DNA of 64,000 nucleotides from Tillus elongatus (lineage: Eukaryota; Arthropoda; Insecta; Coleoptera; Cleridae). The DNA is taken from contig OZ023266.1 of assembly GCA_964006375.1 (NCBI GenBank), positions 17,702,090 through 17,766,089 on the forward strand. The letters are read 5' to 3'. Below the pieces are notes generated by a model that saw only the letters and a program-made list of their open reading frames with translations, was not told the DNA's origin and did not search any database. Position 1 is the first letter of the stretch. Each line of letters begins with the position of its first letter. The position numbers and the translations under genes were made by a program. Positions 25,479 through 37,592 of this stretch are shown one piece after another.

Positions 25479-28374
25479 TACTGGGTGGTCCTCTGGGAGG
25501 TCCCACGATCGATTGCGGGAAAACTATCAATGGAAAAAACCTGAAAATTGGATATTACACTAAAGTCGTTGGGGGCCATAGGTTAAAAATATTTTCAAAA
25601 TTGCGGAATTTCCGGTTATACCGGAAGTCGATTCGCTTATTTTAAATGGAATACCCTGCATTTTATTGCAGTTTCGGATTCTACAATAAATTCTGAACAC
25701 TTTTTGTAAATAATGTTCTATACCTATCATCAACCGTCCAGAAGATATTTAGACTAAGATAAAATTTGACATTTACGGCCAGTCATAAAGATACCGATAT
25801 TTTTATAATAAGAACATATTTCGTTACGATTTTTAGAATTATCTTAAAAGATATTTCATTTCATCTATTTCCACATCGAGATTAACGATATAGATACAAA
25901 GTGTCCAAAAAAATTCTTGAAGTTTGCAATGAGAAATTGCAAAAATCTCGCGGTTTTCAAATTGGACCCCCCTTTTCTGATAACACTATCGGGTTAAGCT
26001 CAAAAAATCACTGGTACTTTGTATGTAATTACCTATACCTAAATCAAACGGTTTTCATTTTATTTTGAAAAAACTCATTTCAAAGCCTGATATTTTGATA
26101 AATTTCCAACCATATGCGTTAGCCATGGCATAAATTGCCGAGTGTGTTTCTATGGAAACTTTGACAGTTTGTTGATTAACTAGCTAATAATGGCACGGTT
26201 AAATTACACACACGAAGATTATTTAAATTTATTTACTATTTATGGAGAATGTAATAAAGTACTTCCGCGAACGTGCGATACATTTGCTGATAGATATCCA
26301 GATAAACAGAAACCGTCACGTAAAACCCTCAAACGAATAATAGACAATTTCAAAAACTGCGGATCTGCCAAGAAAAAGGTGCATAGGGCTAAACCTGTTG
26401 TTGACAACGATCAAATTGAGACAGCTATTTTGGGATATTTTGCCGCATACCCTACAAAGGCAAGTAGCACTGGAGTCAGGATTGTCCAAAACCTCCGTTC
26501 TGCGAATTTTACGGAAACATAAGTTCCATCCTTATGCTTGTTCAGTTGTGCAACATTTAAAGGAAACTGATTTTTCCAGAAGGGTGTAGTTCTGTAAATT
26601 TATTTTAATGCGATTCCAAGAAACGAGCTGTTTTTAGATAACATCATATGGACGGATGAAGCAAAATTTTGAAAGAAGAGACTTTTCAATCGTCGTAATT
26701 CTCACTATTGGATTGACACCAATGTTCATCCTTCTAGGGAAGGACATTTTCAGGAAAGCTGGCAGTTAATATTTATTGTGCTATAAAAAATGACGGCGTT
26801 GTTGCCCTAGAAATATACAACGATAATTTGAATGGTGAGAATTAATCCGAAATTCATAAAATACTTTGTGTAAACTCTATTTATTTACTTGTAGGTGAGC
26901 GTTATTTGGAAATTTTGCAAAATTTGGAAGTAACTTATTTGGACAACATTCCATTGAATAAATAGAGGCAAATATTTTACCAACATGATGGGGCTCCTCC
27001 TCATAATGGTCACCTTGTTAACAATCTTTTACAATATCTATTTGCTGACCAATGGATTGCCAACAATGGGCCACAGCTTTGGCCGCCTGGCTTATCTGTT
27101 CTCGATTTTTTATATGGGGTACTATAAAAAATAAAATCTACAACACTGCAGTTTCTACTAAAGAAGATTGCATGCAGCGGGTTCGAGAATCATTTTGTGA
27201 ATTGGATCCGGATTCAATAAGAAGGGCCACACATGAGGAATTGACACGTAGATGTGAAAAATGTCGACGCCAGAGGTCGTCAATTTGAACACTTAGGACG
27301 TTAATTTTTGTTTCATTTTATTCAGTCCATGTTGTTTGTGAATTGTTTTTTTTTTTAATTTTCTATTATCTGTTTGATGGTTTTATATAAGGTTATATGG
27401 CACAATACCTAAAAATTGCTGTCTCGATTTGTTTGTGGTCAACAATGGGTTTAGCCCTCTGCACTTTTTTTTTGACAGATCCGCGGTTTTTGAAATTGTC
27501 TACTATTCGTTTGACAGTTTCATGTGACGGTTTCTGTTTATCTGGATATCTATCAGCAAATGTATCACACGTTCGCGAAATTACTTTATTACATTCTCCA
27601 TAAATAGTAAATAAAATTTAAATAATCTTCGTGTGTGTAATTTAACCGTGCCATTGTTAGCCAGTTAATCAACAAACTGTCAAAGTTTCCATAGAAACAC
27701 ACTCAGCAATTTATTTTTTATGGCTAACGCTTATAGTAGGAAATTTATCAAAATATCAGGCTTTGAAATGAGTTTGTTGAAAATAAAATGAAAACCGTTT
27801 GATTTAGGTATAGTTAATTATATACAAAGTATCAGTGATTTTTTGAGCTTAACACGATAGTGTTATAAAAAAAGGGGGTTCCAGTTTGAAAATCGCGAGA
27901 TTTTTGCAATTTCTCATTGCAAACTTCAAGAATTTTTTTGGACACTCTGTATACTCTATCGTTAGTCTCGATGTGGAAATAGATGAAGTGGAATATCTTT
28001 CAAGATAATTCTAAAAATCGTAACGAAATATGTTCTTATAAAAAATACCAGTATCTTTATGACTGGCCGTAAATGTCAAATTTTATCTTAAAGTCTCAAT
28101 ATCTTCTGGACGGTTGATGATAGGTATAGAACATTATTTACAAAAAGTGTTCATAATTTATTGTAGAATCCGAAACTGCAATAAAATACAGGGTGTTCTA
28201 TTTAAAATAAGCGAATCGACATCTACTTCCGGCATAACCGAAAGTGCCCCCATCTTGAAAATACTTTTAACCTGTGGCCCCCAACGACTTTGATGTAATA
28301 TCCAATTTTCAGGTTTTTCCTATGGATAGTTTTCCCGAAATCGATCGTGGGACCTCCCGGAGGACCACCCTGTA
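25479..28374 (+). mobile_element. Mariner-type element with ~0.9 kb inverted arms
   Basis: Bordered by TA on both sides (25477-25478, 28375-28376). The left arm (about 25479-26400) and right arm (about 27420-28374) are reverse complements with modest divergence. The right arm contains an inverted copy of the first ~75 transposase codons. Three terminal-repeat-like motifs are nested in each arm: the outer CTGGGTGGTCCTC, a middle ACAGGGTGTTCTATTTAAAA, and an inner ACAAAGTGTCCAAAAAAATT. Confidence 0.8.
26190..27293 (+). pseudogene. Mariner-type transposase, decayed
   Basis: From ATG 26190 the N-terminal helix-turn-helix region is read (NYTHEDYLNLFTIYGE ... PSRKTLKRIIDNF). A frameshift near 26460 leads to the second HTH (SVLRILRKHKFHPYA). 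The catalytic region is in pieces: WTDEA near 26655, YQHDGAPPHN near 26980 and LSVLDF near 27100, then RGRQFEHL. Spacing between the last two Asp residues is ~38 in the present frame, with an apparent small deletion where WPPRSPDLS is expected. Related to the DD41D elements elsewhere in the window. Confidence 0.8.
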
Positions 28375-28469
28375 TAAGACCAGGTGCATTCCGACTATAA
28401 TTGGAAACGCATACCGGTTTCGCTCTCATTAGAGCTCATTAGTGCGTTATACCAAATTACAGCCACAAT

Positions 28470-28637
28470 ACACCTAACAGCAAGTTCGGCTAAAAGTATC
28501 CAGCCTCGTAGAACATAGTGAGATGTCGCCATCGGTGGCGTAGCCAGGTAATACGTATTACCTGGCTACGCCACCGATGGCGACACTGTCGCACTCACTA
28601 TGTTCTACGAGGCTGGCTACCTTTAGCTGAACTTGCT
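28470..28637. repeat. Spacerless ~165 bp palindrome
   Basis: Centred at 28554/28555 (GTAATAC|GTATTAC). The arms match outward to AACAGCAAGTTC on the left and GAACTTGCTGTT on the right, with a short indel near 28590. It lies between the mariner right end and the Jockey-like LINE. Confidence 0.85.
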
Positions 28638-28639
28638 GT

Positions 28640-29119
28640 TGGGTGTATAGGAACTCGACCTCCCAAGGAAAGAGGTACTGTGGCCAGTTTTCACAGATCA
28701 TTTTGAAAACACCCTTGGCAATATTCCGGCTATCCGCAGCATCCCCGAACTCGAGGGTAGAGTGGATAATCTACAGTTCAAAATCGAATGTACTATCGAA
28801 CATGCATAACCAATCAGCCGCCATTCCCGTCCAGTATCAGAGAAATGACACTCGAAAAGAACCTCGTGGGTAGACTAGCTCAACGCACCGGAAACCCCAC
28901 CGACAAACGAGACGCAAACAGACTAATCAAACAGGTATGATCCGCCCTACAAGAACTCCGAAACAACCGTAGGGAGGAACGCCTGCAAACCCTGTCCGCC
29001 CGAGAGCATTCGACCTGGCAAATGGCAAAAGCCCTTCACTCCCAAAAACTTCCGATATCCCCACTTCACGGCCGTAACGGTGTTTTATACACGGATGCGG
29101 AGAAGGCAAGTGCATTCGC
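28640..29119 (+). pseudogene. Jockey-like LINE, segment 1 (endonuclease-RT linker)
   Basis: Broken frames encode the linker before the RT domain: NTLGNIPAIRSIPELE-like, then RLAQRTGNPTDKRDANRL, WQMAKALHSQKLP and EKASAFADHL. The last codons are interrupted by a hAT element and resume in frame at 30724. Confidence 0.7.
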
Positions 29120-29127
29120 AGATCATC

Positions 29128-30715
<1,588 letters not shown>

Positions 30716-30723
30716 AGATCATC

Positions 30724-31323
30724 TGGAGTTGCAATTCAGGCAGAATTATAACAACGTCGCAAGAACACACCGCTTTGTCAGGAGTGCGCTTCACGCCACC
30801 CCGGACACAACTATCGATCCCGCAACTTTCGAAGAAGTTTCCCAAATAATCAAATCATTAAAAAATAGAAAAGCTCAGGGATACGATGCAATCTCCAACG
30901 TAGTCCTGAAAACATCCCCCGCAAAGCCGTGGCTTCCAGAGTTACGATTATGAATGCCATGCTGAGATTTCAACATTTTTCTCCGATGTGGAAACTTGCC
31001 GACATTATCAACATCCCAAAACCCAGCAAGGATCCGCTGTTCCCTCGGGACTACAGGCCCATTAGCCTACTTCCAGTCATCGGCAAAATCGCCGAAAGAC
31101 TGGTTCAGAAAAGGCTAGCTTCATAAACCTCTGAGAACCATATCCTTCCTGACGAGCAATTTGGTTTCAGACACCAGCACTCCACCACAGACCAAGTCCT
31201 TGCGTGGTGGAAAACATCACCGAAGGGTTTAATAAAAACAAGTCAATTTGTGCAATATTTCACGACATTGTTCAAGCCTTCTAAAGGGTCTGGCATGCGG
31301 TCCTCCTAAACGAACTTTTATCA
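30724..31323 (+). pseudogene. Jockey-like LINE, segment 2 (RT N-terminal half)
   Basis: Continues ELQFRQNYNNV, then SLKNRKAQGYDAISN (RT motif 0/1), a frameshift near 30930, PRDYRPISLLPVIGKIAERL and EQFGFRHQHSTTDQV. Further damage follows up to the palindromic insertion. It is non-functional. Confidence 0.8.
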
Positions 31324-31555
31324 CTAAGTGAAGATTGGAACCTGTGATGAGCACTGATAAGTACACTTGGAGAACCCAAATCACCACAACACATTTTAAA
31401 AGACCTGACGATCGTTTCACTAACCAAGTTAGCGTCATCAGAGGATGAAACATTCAGAATGTTTCATCCTCTGATGACGCTAACTTGGTTAGTGAAACGA
31501 TCGTCAGGTCTTTTAAAATGTGTTGTGGTGATTTGGGTTCTCCAAGTGTACTTAT
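31324..31555. mobile_element. Palindromic insertion with a hammerhead-like motif on each strand, 12 bp TSD
   Basis: A 232 bp insertion between direct repeats GAACTTTTATCA (31312-31323, 31556-31567). After 33 unique bases it consists of two perfect 99 bp inverted arms (31357-31455, 31457-31555) with a single central base. The inverted copy of this region at 33.7-35.2 kb lacks the insertion, giving a paralogous empty site. Each arm carries the CTGATGA...GAAA motif described separately. Confidence 0.85.
31466..31510 (+). ncRNA. Hammerhead-ribozyme-like motif (inverted twin at about 31402-31446, minus strand)
   Basis: CTGATGA (31471-31477) is followed by a stem (GCTAAC/GTTAGT, loop TTG), GAAA (31494-31497), a very short stem ACG-AT-CGT and C (31505), the expected cleavage base. 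CCT before CTGATGA pairs with AGG after the cleavage base. This is the order of a type I hammerhead. Caveats: one extra unpaired base lies between CTGATGA and the stem, stem III is minimal, and the last stem II pair is a G-T wobble. Activity is not shown by sequence. Confidence 0.45.
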
Positions 31556-31567
31556 GAACTTTTATCA

Positions 31568-32085
31568 TTTAATTATCCTCTCCATCTGATTCTGCTAATC
31601 AGGTCAGACCTGCAACAGAGGAAGTTCCAGGTCAAACACCTGGGAACCAGATCTAGAACCTACTCAGCCACGGCTGGTCTCCCGCAGGGTTCTGCTATCT
31701 CCCCTCTGCTGTACAATATATTTGTCGCAGACATTGCGACACCGTCCTTAAACGTTACAAACGCACTGTACGCAGACGACACTACCATCCTCAGCAGCTC
31801 CACTCAGCGGAGGATAATAACCGAAGGACTACAGACCGCCGTAGACGAGCTGCTGGGCTGGTATAGGAAATCTTGTCTGGCCATAAACCCCGATGAATGT
31901 TCAGCAGTCCTGTTTTTCAAGCGGAGACACACACACTCACGAACACGTATCATTAGACAACCGTCTAATTCCCCGGCAAGACTCTGCCAAAGCCTCGATG
32001 TTCATCTCGAAGCTGTTCCCACTTCTTAATAGAACTTCCAAATTGTCCATAAACAATAAGCTGCTCATGTACAAAGTCATAATGT
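31568..32085 (+). pseudogene. Jockey-like LINE, segment 3 (RT C-terminal half)
   Basis: Resumes after the palindrome. It encodes TAGLPQGSAISPLLYNIFVADI, the ALYADDT catalytic box, RKSCLAINPD and, after a frameshift, KLFPLLNRTSKLSINNKLLMYKVIM. At about 32085 it changes abruptly into a different LINE. Confidence 0.8.
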
Positions 32086-33703
32086 TAAGGTCCTTGGCAT
32101 TAAATTTAGCAACAACGAAGATATGCCAGACCAACGCAATCTTGATAAAATGTTCGAGAAGATAAAGATTTCAGCTGAAAAATGGAAAAGAGTAATCCCT
32201 ACTATTTCGTGGCGAGGCAGAGTTCTGTTGATTAATTAATTTATCGCCCCTAAACTATGGTACACATTGCAGATTTTTCCAACCCCAACTGACTTTATAA
32301 AGAAATTACAGAAACTTCCAATTAATATCTTTTGGCCTGGCAGAAAACACTGAGTTACACAGCAACATCCTTGTCTCCCAGTTTGCTATGGAGGGTTGGG
32401 TTTAGTCTATCTTGAGTCCAAAATCAAACTATTTCGTATTCTTTTCGCACTTAGGTTTTTAACCTGCCTAGAAGACTCTAAATGTAAACTGATGACAGTT
32501 ATTGTTAAAAACCTATAGATCAGCTGGACTATCGTGGCAGGTGTTTTTTGTTAATTCATCAACTTACCATTTAGCTCCAACTTCAGTGTTTCTAAAAGAG
32601 CTTTTGGAATCAACGTCTTTGTTAAAGTTAATGAGAAACAATTATCCATTATCTCTATCAGAGCTCAAAGAAGTACCGCTAACAAAGTCTAGTCTAAATC
32701 TGGTAATTTTCAATTACTCTAATCTGGGTTATTACACCGCTAATGATCTTTTTGCAGGACCTGAATGGAAATCGTTCGAAGATTTACAAACCCCAGATTA
32801 TAATATAACACTGACGAGTAACTTGAGAATCAAGTATAATCATTTGAGATCAACAGTCAATAAGTTTCAAAAAGCGGTAGTTAGCACGCTGTGCCCATCT
32901 AACCCATATTTTGAAGTACTTATGAAAGTCATGTTGGTAAAAGAGTGAGGTGTGATGTTCACAGCAAACGCACATTACTGCATGATCTTGTATTGGCGTT
33001 TTACTCTTTGGGCACTCCACTCAAGGGTGCATGGACAGCTGATCCAATTAACTGGTCATCAATCTTAGAAAAGCCGACGATTGGTCATGATGCCGTCGTC
33101 GCCTCCAGATTTGCCAAAAATAAACTGACAGATCCTGTATTTTTGTACAAGGCAGGATTAGCGACATCAAACTTATACCCGTGGTGCAAAACTACAGCCA
33201 CCTCATGGCACATGATTATTACATGCTCCGAAGTAGTTCCCCTATGGAACTTTGTCAACTCACTTGTTCAAAGGATATTACCCAGACCATTGCGTATTAA
33301 TGACATATATGGGGGTATACCTTCAAGTTATGGCTTTGTTGCAGCAGTTTGCAATTTTCTGTGCAACTTAGCCAAAAGCACAGTATATAATGATATGACA
33401 ACCTTCTTCAAGGATAATGTACAACATCAACCATATGTTCACATCTACAAAAACAGGCTTAAATCTCGCATACTGAAGGAATACACTTGGCATATGGCGA
33501 GGGATAATGTTGACACGTTTAAAGCTAGATGGGGTTTCAACAATGTTCTCTGAAGGGTTCACGACATGGATTTAGTTTTTGATTTTTAGTGATAATTTAA
33601 TGTTGTTGAGTCGGTTGAACATTACTTTGATTTGGTCTTGCCATAGCTTCAAGTTAAAGTTTCTTTATCCCGAACCGTTAAACAGAATAACAACAATAAT
33701 AAT
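32086..33703 (+). pseudogene. Tx1/L1-like LINE, C-terminal RT and zf-RVT part
   Basis: Begins KVLGIKFSNNEDMPDQRN, followed by KISAEKWKR, SWRGRVLLIN, LWYTLQIFPTPTDF and NIFWPGRKH, the pattern of the RT C-terminal region in Tx1/L1-like elements. Two longer open stretches (32502-32948 and 32945-33553) follow; the second ends with WCKTTATSWHMIITC, a zinc-finger-like zf-RVT pattern. Stop at 33551-33553; a 150 bp 3' UTR ends in an AACAACAATAATAATT tail. Several in-frame stops occur upstream. Clade is inferred from pattern only. Confidence 0.65.
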
Positions 33704-33705
33704 TA

Positions 33706-35213
33706 CTTCAAAATATGGGTTGGATGGGCACAGTGTGCTAACTACCGATTTGAGAAACTTATTGACTGTTGACCTCAAATGATTATGATTGATTCTCAAG
33801 TTACTCGTCAGTGTTATATTATAATCTGGGGTTTGTAAATCTTCAAACGATTTCCATTCAGGTCCTGCAAAAAGATCATTAACGGTGTAATAGCCCACGC
33901 TAAACCAAAGATGGGAGTAATTAAAATTTCCCAGATTTAGACTAGACTTTGTTAGTGGTACTTCTTTGAGTTCTAATAGAGACAATGGATAATTGTTTCT
34001 CATAAACTTTAACAAAGACGTTGATTCCAGTACCTCTTTTAGAAACACTGAAATTGGAGCTAAATGGTAAGTTAATGAATTGACAAAAAACACCTGTCAC
34101 GATAGTCCAGCTGATCTATAGGTTTTTAACAATGACTCTGTCATCAGTTTACATTTAGAGTCTTCTAGGCAGGTTAAAAACCTAAGTGCGAAAAGAATAC
34201 GAGATAGTTTGATTTTGGACTCAAGATAGACTAAACCCAATCCTCCATAGCAAACTGGGAGACAAAGATGTTGCGCTGTAACCCAGTGCTTTCTGCCAGA
34301 CTAAAATATATTAATTGGAAGTTTCAGTAATTTCTTTACAAAGTCAGTTGGGGTTGGAAAAATCTGCAATATGTACCATAGTTTAGAAGCGATAATCAAC
34401 AGAACTTTCCCTCGCCACGAAATAGTAGAGATTACCCTTTTCCATTTTTCAGCTGAAATCTTTATCTTGTCGAACATTTTATCAAGATTGCGCTGGTCTG
34501 CCATATCTTCGTTGTTGTTAAATTTAATGCCAAGGATCTTAACATTATGACTTTGTACATGAGCAGTTTATTGTTCGTGGACAATTTGGAATTTCTATTA
34601 AGAAGTGGGAACAGCTTCGAGATGAACATCGAGGATTTTCGTCGGGCATGTTGGACATGGGGGCGCCATGTTAAGCGTTTGTCGAGGAAAACCCCGGGGT
34701 ATTTGGCAGAGTCTTGCCAAGGATTCGTGAGTATGTGTGTCTCCTCTTGAAAAATAGGACTGCTGAATATTTATCGGAGTTTATGACTAGACAAGATTTC
34801 CTATACCAGCCTTGCAGCTCGTCTACGGCAGCCTGTAGTCGTTCGGTTATTATCCTCCGCTGAGTGGAGCTGCTGAAGATAGTAGTGTCGTCCGTGTACA
34901 GTGCGTATGTCACGTTTAAGTGCGGTGTCGCAATGTCTGCGACAAATATATTGTACCATAGAGGGGAGATAGCAGAACCCTGCGGAGACCAGCCGTGGCT
35001 GCGTAGGTTCTAGATGTGGTTCCCGGGTGTTTTACCTGCGTTGCAGGTACGACAGGATTACCAGATTTAGAGGGAGAGGACAATTAAATGATAGAAGTTT
35101 GTTTAGGAGGCCCGAATGCCAGACCCTGTCGAAGGCTTGAACGATGTCGAGAAATATTACACCAATTGACTTGTTGTTATTAAATGCTTTGGTGATGTTT
35201 TCCACCACGCGAA

Positions 35214-35217
<4 letters not shown>
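33706..35217 (-). pseudogene. Inverted duplicate of the Jockey-like/Tx1-like LINE junction block
   Basis: On the minus strand this repeats 31203-32914 without the palindromic insertion: the Jockey-like RT end (ALYTDDT box near 34900, RKSCLVINSD) joined to the same Tx1-like piece (DMADQRNLDKMFDKIK, about 34470-34505, then 33710-34093). The junction is at the same place in both arms, so the duplication came after the two LINEs were joined. Identity looks around 90 percent. Confidence 0.85.

Positions 35218-35297
<80 letters not shown>
35217..35297. repeat. (TA)n array at the edge of the inverted duplication
   Basis: Pure TA array that starts where homology with the LINE arm ends. Confidence 0.95.
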
Positions 35298-35299
<2 letters not shown>

Positions 35300-35911
35300 A
35301 GAATTCCATTGGCCTATTTTCACCTTAATGGCTGTGTAACCTTGCAGACCAAACAATCTCAGCCAAACTACAAAAATGGTATTATCGAAGGTTAAATTTT
35401 GAACTAATTGCTTGAGACAACGGTTATCATTGTTATTGCTATTGCTATTGCAATTTATTCTGTTATCAAATAAATCTTATATTTCATACATGAGGGATAA
35501 AACAAATGAACGAACTCATTTGTATTGGATTTCGCTAGATGATTAATTGCTTTCCTTATCAAGTAATTAAGTATTTTGACGAACACTATTTAGCAAACGT
35601 AAACAAAGAGAAACAAATGAACATAAATTGAAATTTGATATGAATGGGAGGTAAAACGTCCAATAGACAATTTGCATTGATTTTCCATTACATGAATTTA
35701 ACATTTAGCTATTAGTTTTTCATGCATAAAACATTATTAGATACATGAAAGTACCCAAAAACATATTTAGTGGACAGAAAAAGACTTTTAAAATCAAAAA
35801 ATTTCGAAATATTATAATGTGACCGCGAACGTTCTGTTATTGGTCGTGACCCACTTGGACAGTGAATAAATGACGTGTTTATATTTGCCCTATGGTATGA
35901 TCATACGGTCA
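35298..35911. other. Unassigned AT-rich stretch
   Basis: No gene or repeat recognised. Confidence 0.5.
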
Positions 35912-36660
35912 CTTGTTAGTGAATTTTCTTTAAAAAAAATGCAGTAATGAGGAGATCCGGACTTTTGAATTTTGAAAAAATTTCTTCAAATGACCGCAAA
36001 CTAGGCCCTCTAGAACCCATATACAAGGTCCGTTTCAATTTTTGTATGTTATGTACCAAAATTAAGATCTCTATCTTAAAAGACAAAAAAGTTAAATGTA
36101 AATTAATTTTTAATTGATTAAATCTGATTCAAGAAAGTTAAAACCTGAAAATTAATTGATCAGAATGTGAGTGAAAAATACTACAAGAAATGACTAACAA
36201 GCTCCTAGATATGTGTCTAACTTGTTATTTTCCTTAATTTAGTTCAAATATAAGCAAAAAATCCATTGTAAATCAAAATAGTTTTGTGTACATTGTAACA
36301 CCTTGAACGATGAGATATACCTGCTAGTAAATGCATGTAGTGCATATCTCAGTGGCCTAGGTCCCTGGACATCGTAAGATCGACTCCCACATGACGAGTT
36401 CTAATCCTAATTAGTGAGTCTACTTTTTATACATTTTTTTAGTCTCATTTTATTTTACAGTTATCTAATCAGATTGTTGTGATTCCGATGAATTTTTTAG
36501 CGAGTTTTTGTATAAAAAATAATATGATAAAGAGGAGATGAAAGTTTTAAGACTTAATTCAATTTGAATAGCATATCTGGTTGTTTGTTCTTGCCCTAAC
36601 ATAGTGAAATCGTTCCATATTTAATGGAGTCGTATACTTTTCCCGTGGCTTCACAAGTGC
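35912..36660 (+). mobile_element. Family M copy, Mc type, array deleted
   Basis: Hairpin at 35918, 5' module to about 36040, then a direct jump to ATGTACCAAAATTAAGATCT (array and core lost), then the Mc 3' part: tRNA-like segment with GAGTTCTAATCC (36396-36407), and tail CCGTGGCTTCACAAGTGCTT (36643-36662) touching the next hairpin. Confidence 0.75.
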
Positions 36661-36663
36661 TTG

Positions 36664-36782
36664 TTTTATTGATTTTTCTTTAAAAAAAATCACTAACGAG
36701 GAGATTCCGATTCCGATTAGAAAACAAAATTTCAAATGAGCGCGAACTAGGCCCTCTAGAACTCATATCCAGCGCCAGTTTC

Positions 36783-36860
<78 letters not shown>

Positions 36861-36954
36861 CATTTCAAATATACACTTTCTCTGATGCTTTGGAAGTATT
36901 TTTAGTTAAGTTTATGGTTTAGCGGTCTATAATTTTTAGCTAATTTTCGTAGAA
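36664..36954 (+). mobile_element. Family M copy, 3'-truncated
   Basis: Starts immediately after the Mc tail (GATTTTTCTTTAAAAAAAAT, CACTAACGAGGAGAT), has the 5' module and (TA)n 36786-36857, then skips to the AAATATACACTTTCTCTGAT segment and stops at the mariner remnant. Confidence 0.75.
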
Positions 36955-37385
36955 CCAAATAGGTCCTGATTATCTGGTACTCGATGAGATCGCACCATGT
37001 GTTGAGGTTCCACAAATGCTGGTTGTCCGCTTCTCGCAGCCAACGAGGATTTTCTTATGACCAGCAATGGGCATTGTGAATATTGACCTTCCCTTTGCTT
37101 TTTAATGTAGCCTCATCGGTCCAGAGAATCGATCGATGGAACTCAAGTTTTTTGGTTAATAGCCATCAGCAAAAATTTATAGGTTTTTGGTAATCCCTCG
37201 TTTCAAGTGACTCTTGCAAGTTATTGTGATAGGGATGATAATGATTATCTTTTAAAATCCTGCATGTTGATATTTGACTCACACTGGAATCAACCGCCAT
37301 CCTCCTGGTTGAAACACGGGGGTTCATAGCAACAGCAGCCAAAATGTCAGTTGCCATTTCGTCTCTTACCGACTGTCTAGTCTGA

Positions 37386-37386
<1 letters not shown>
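36955..37386 (-). pseudogene. Mariner-type transposase fragment
   Basis: On the minus strand: RQSVRDEMATDILAAV, a helix-turn-helix ending CRILKDNHYHPYH, then after frameshifts ILWTDEATLKSKG with the first catalytic Asp and RKSSLAA. Lies between a TA array (37387-37449) and a truncated M copy. No inverted repeats survive. Confidence 0.75.

Positions 37387-37449
<63 letters not shown>
37387..37449. repeat. (TA)n array
   Basis: Pure TA array adjoining the mariner fragment. Confidence 0.95.
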
Positions 37450-37452
<3 letters not shown>

Positions 37453-37554
37453 CCACATAATGTAATGTGAGATGTAACTATATTTTATTTTGAATTTGTA
37501 GGGTAGATAGTTTAGATATATGAATAGGATAATTTTACAGTTTAGCGACAGCTA

Positions 37555-37592
37555 CTGATGAAGACAACTTCGTTGTCGAAAGACGTATATAA
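37555..37592 (+). ncRNA. Hammerhead-core-like hairpin
   Basis: CTGATGA, one extra base, a perfect 6 bp stem GACAAC/GTTGTC with loop TTC, then GAAA. This is the same order as the motif at 31.47 kb, but the third stem is hardly supported (AGACGT). It may be a decayed hammerhead or simply a conserved hairpin of a dispersed repeat. Confidence 0.25.
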
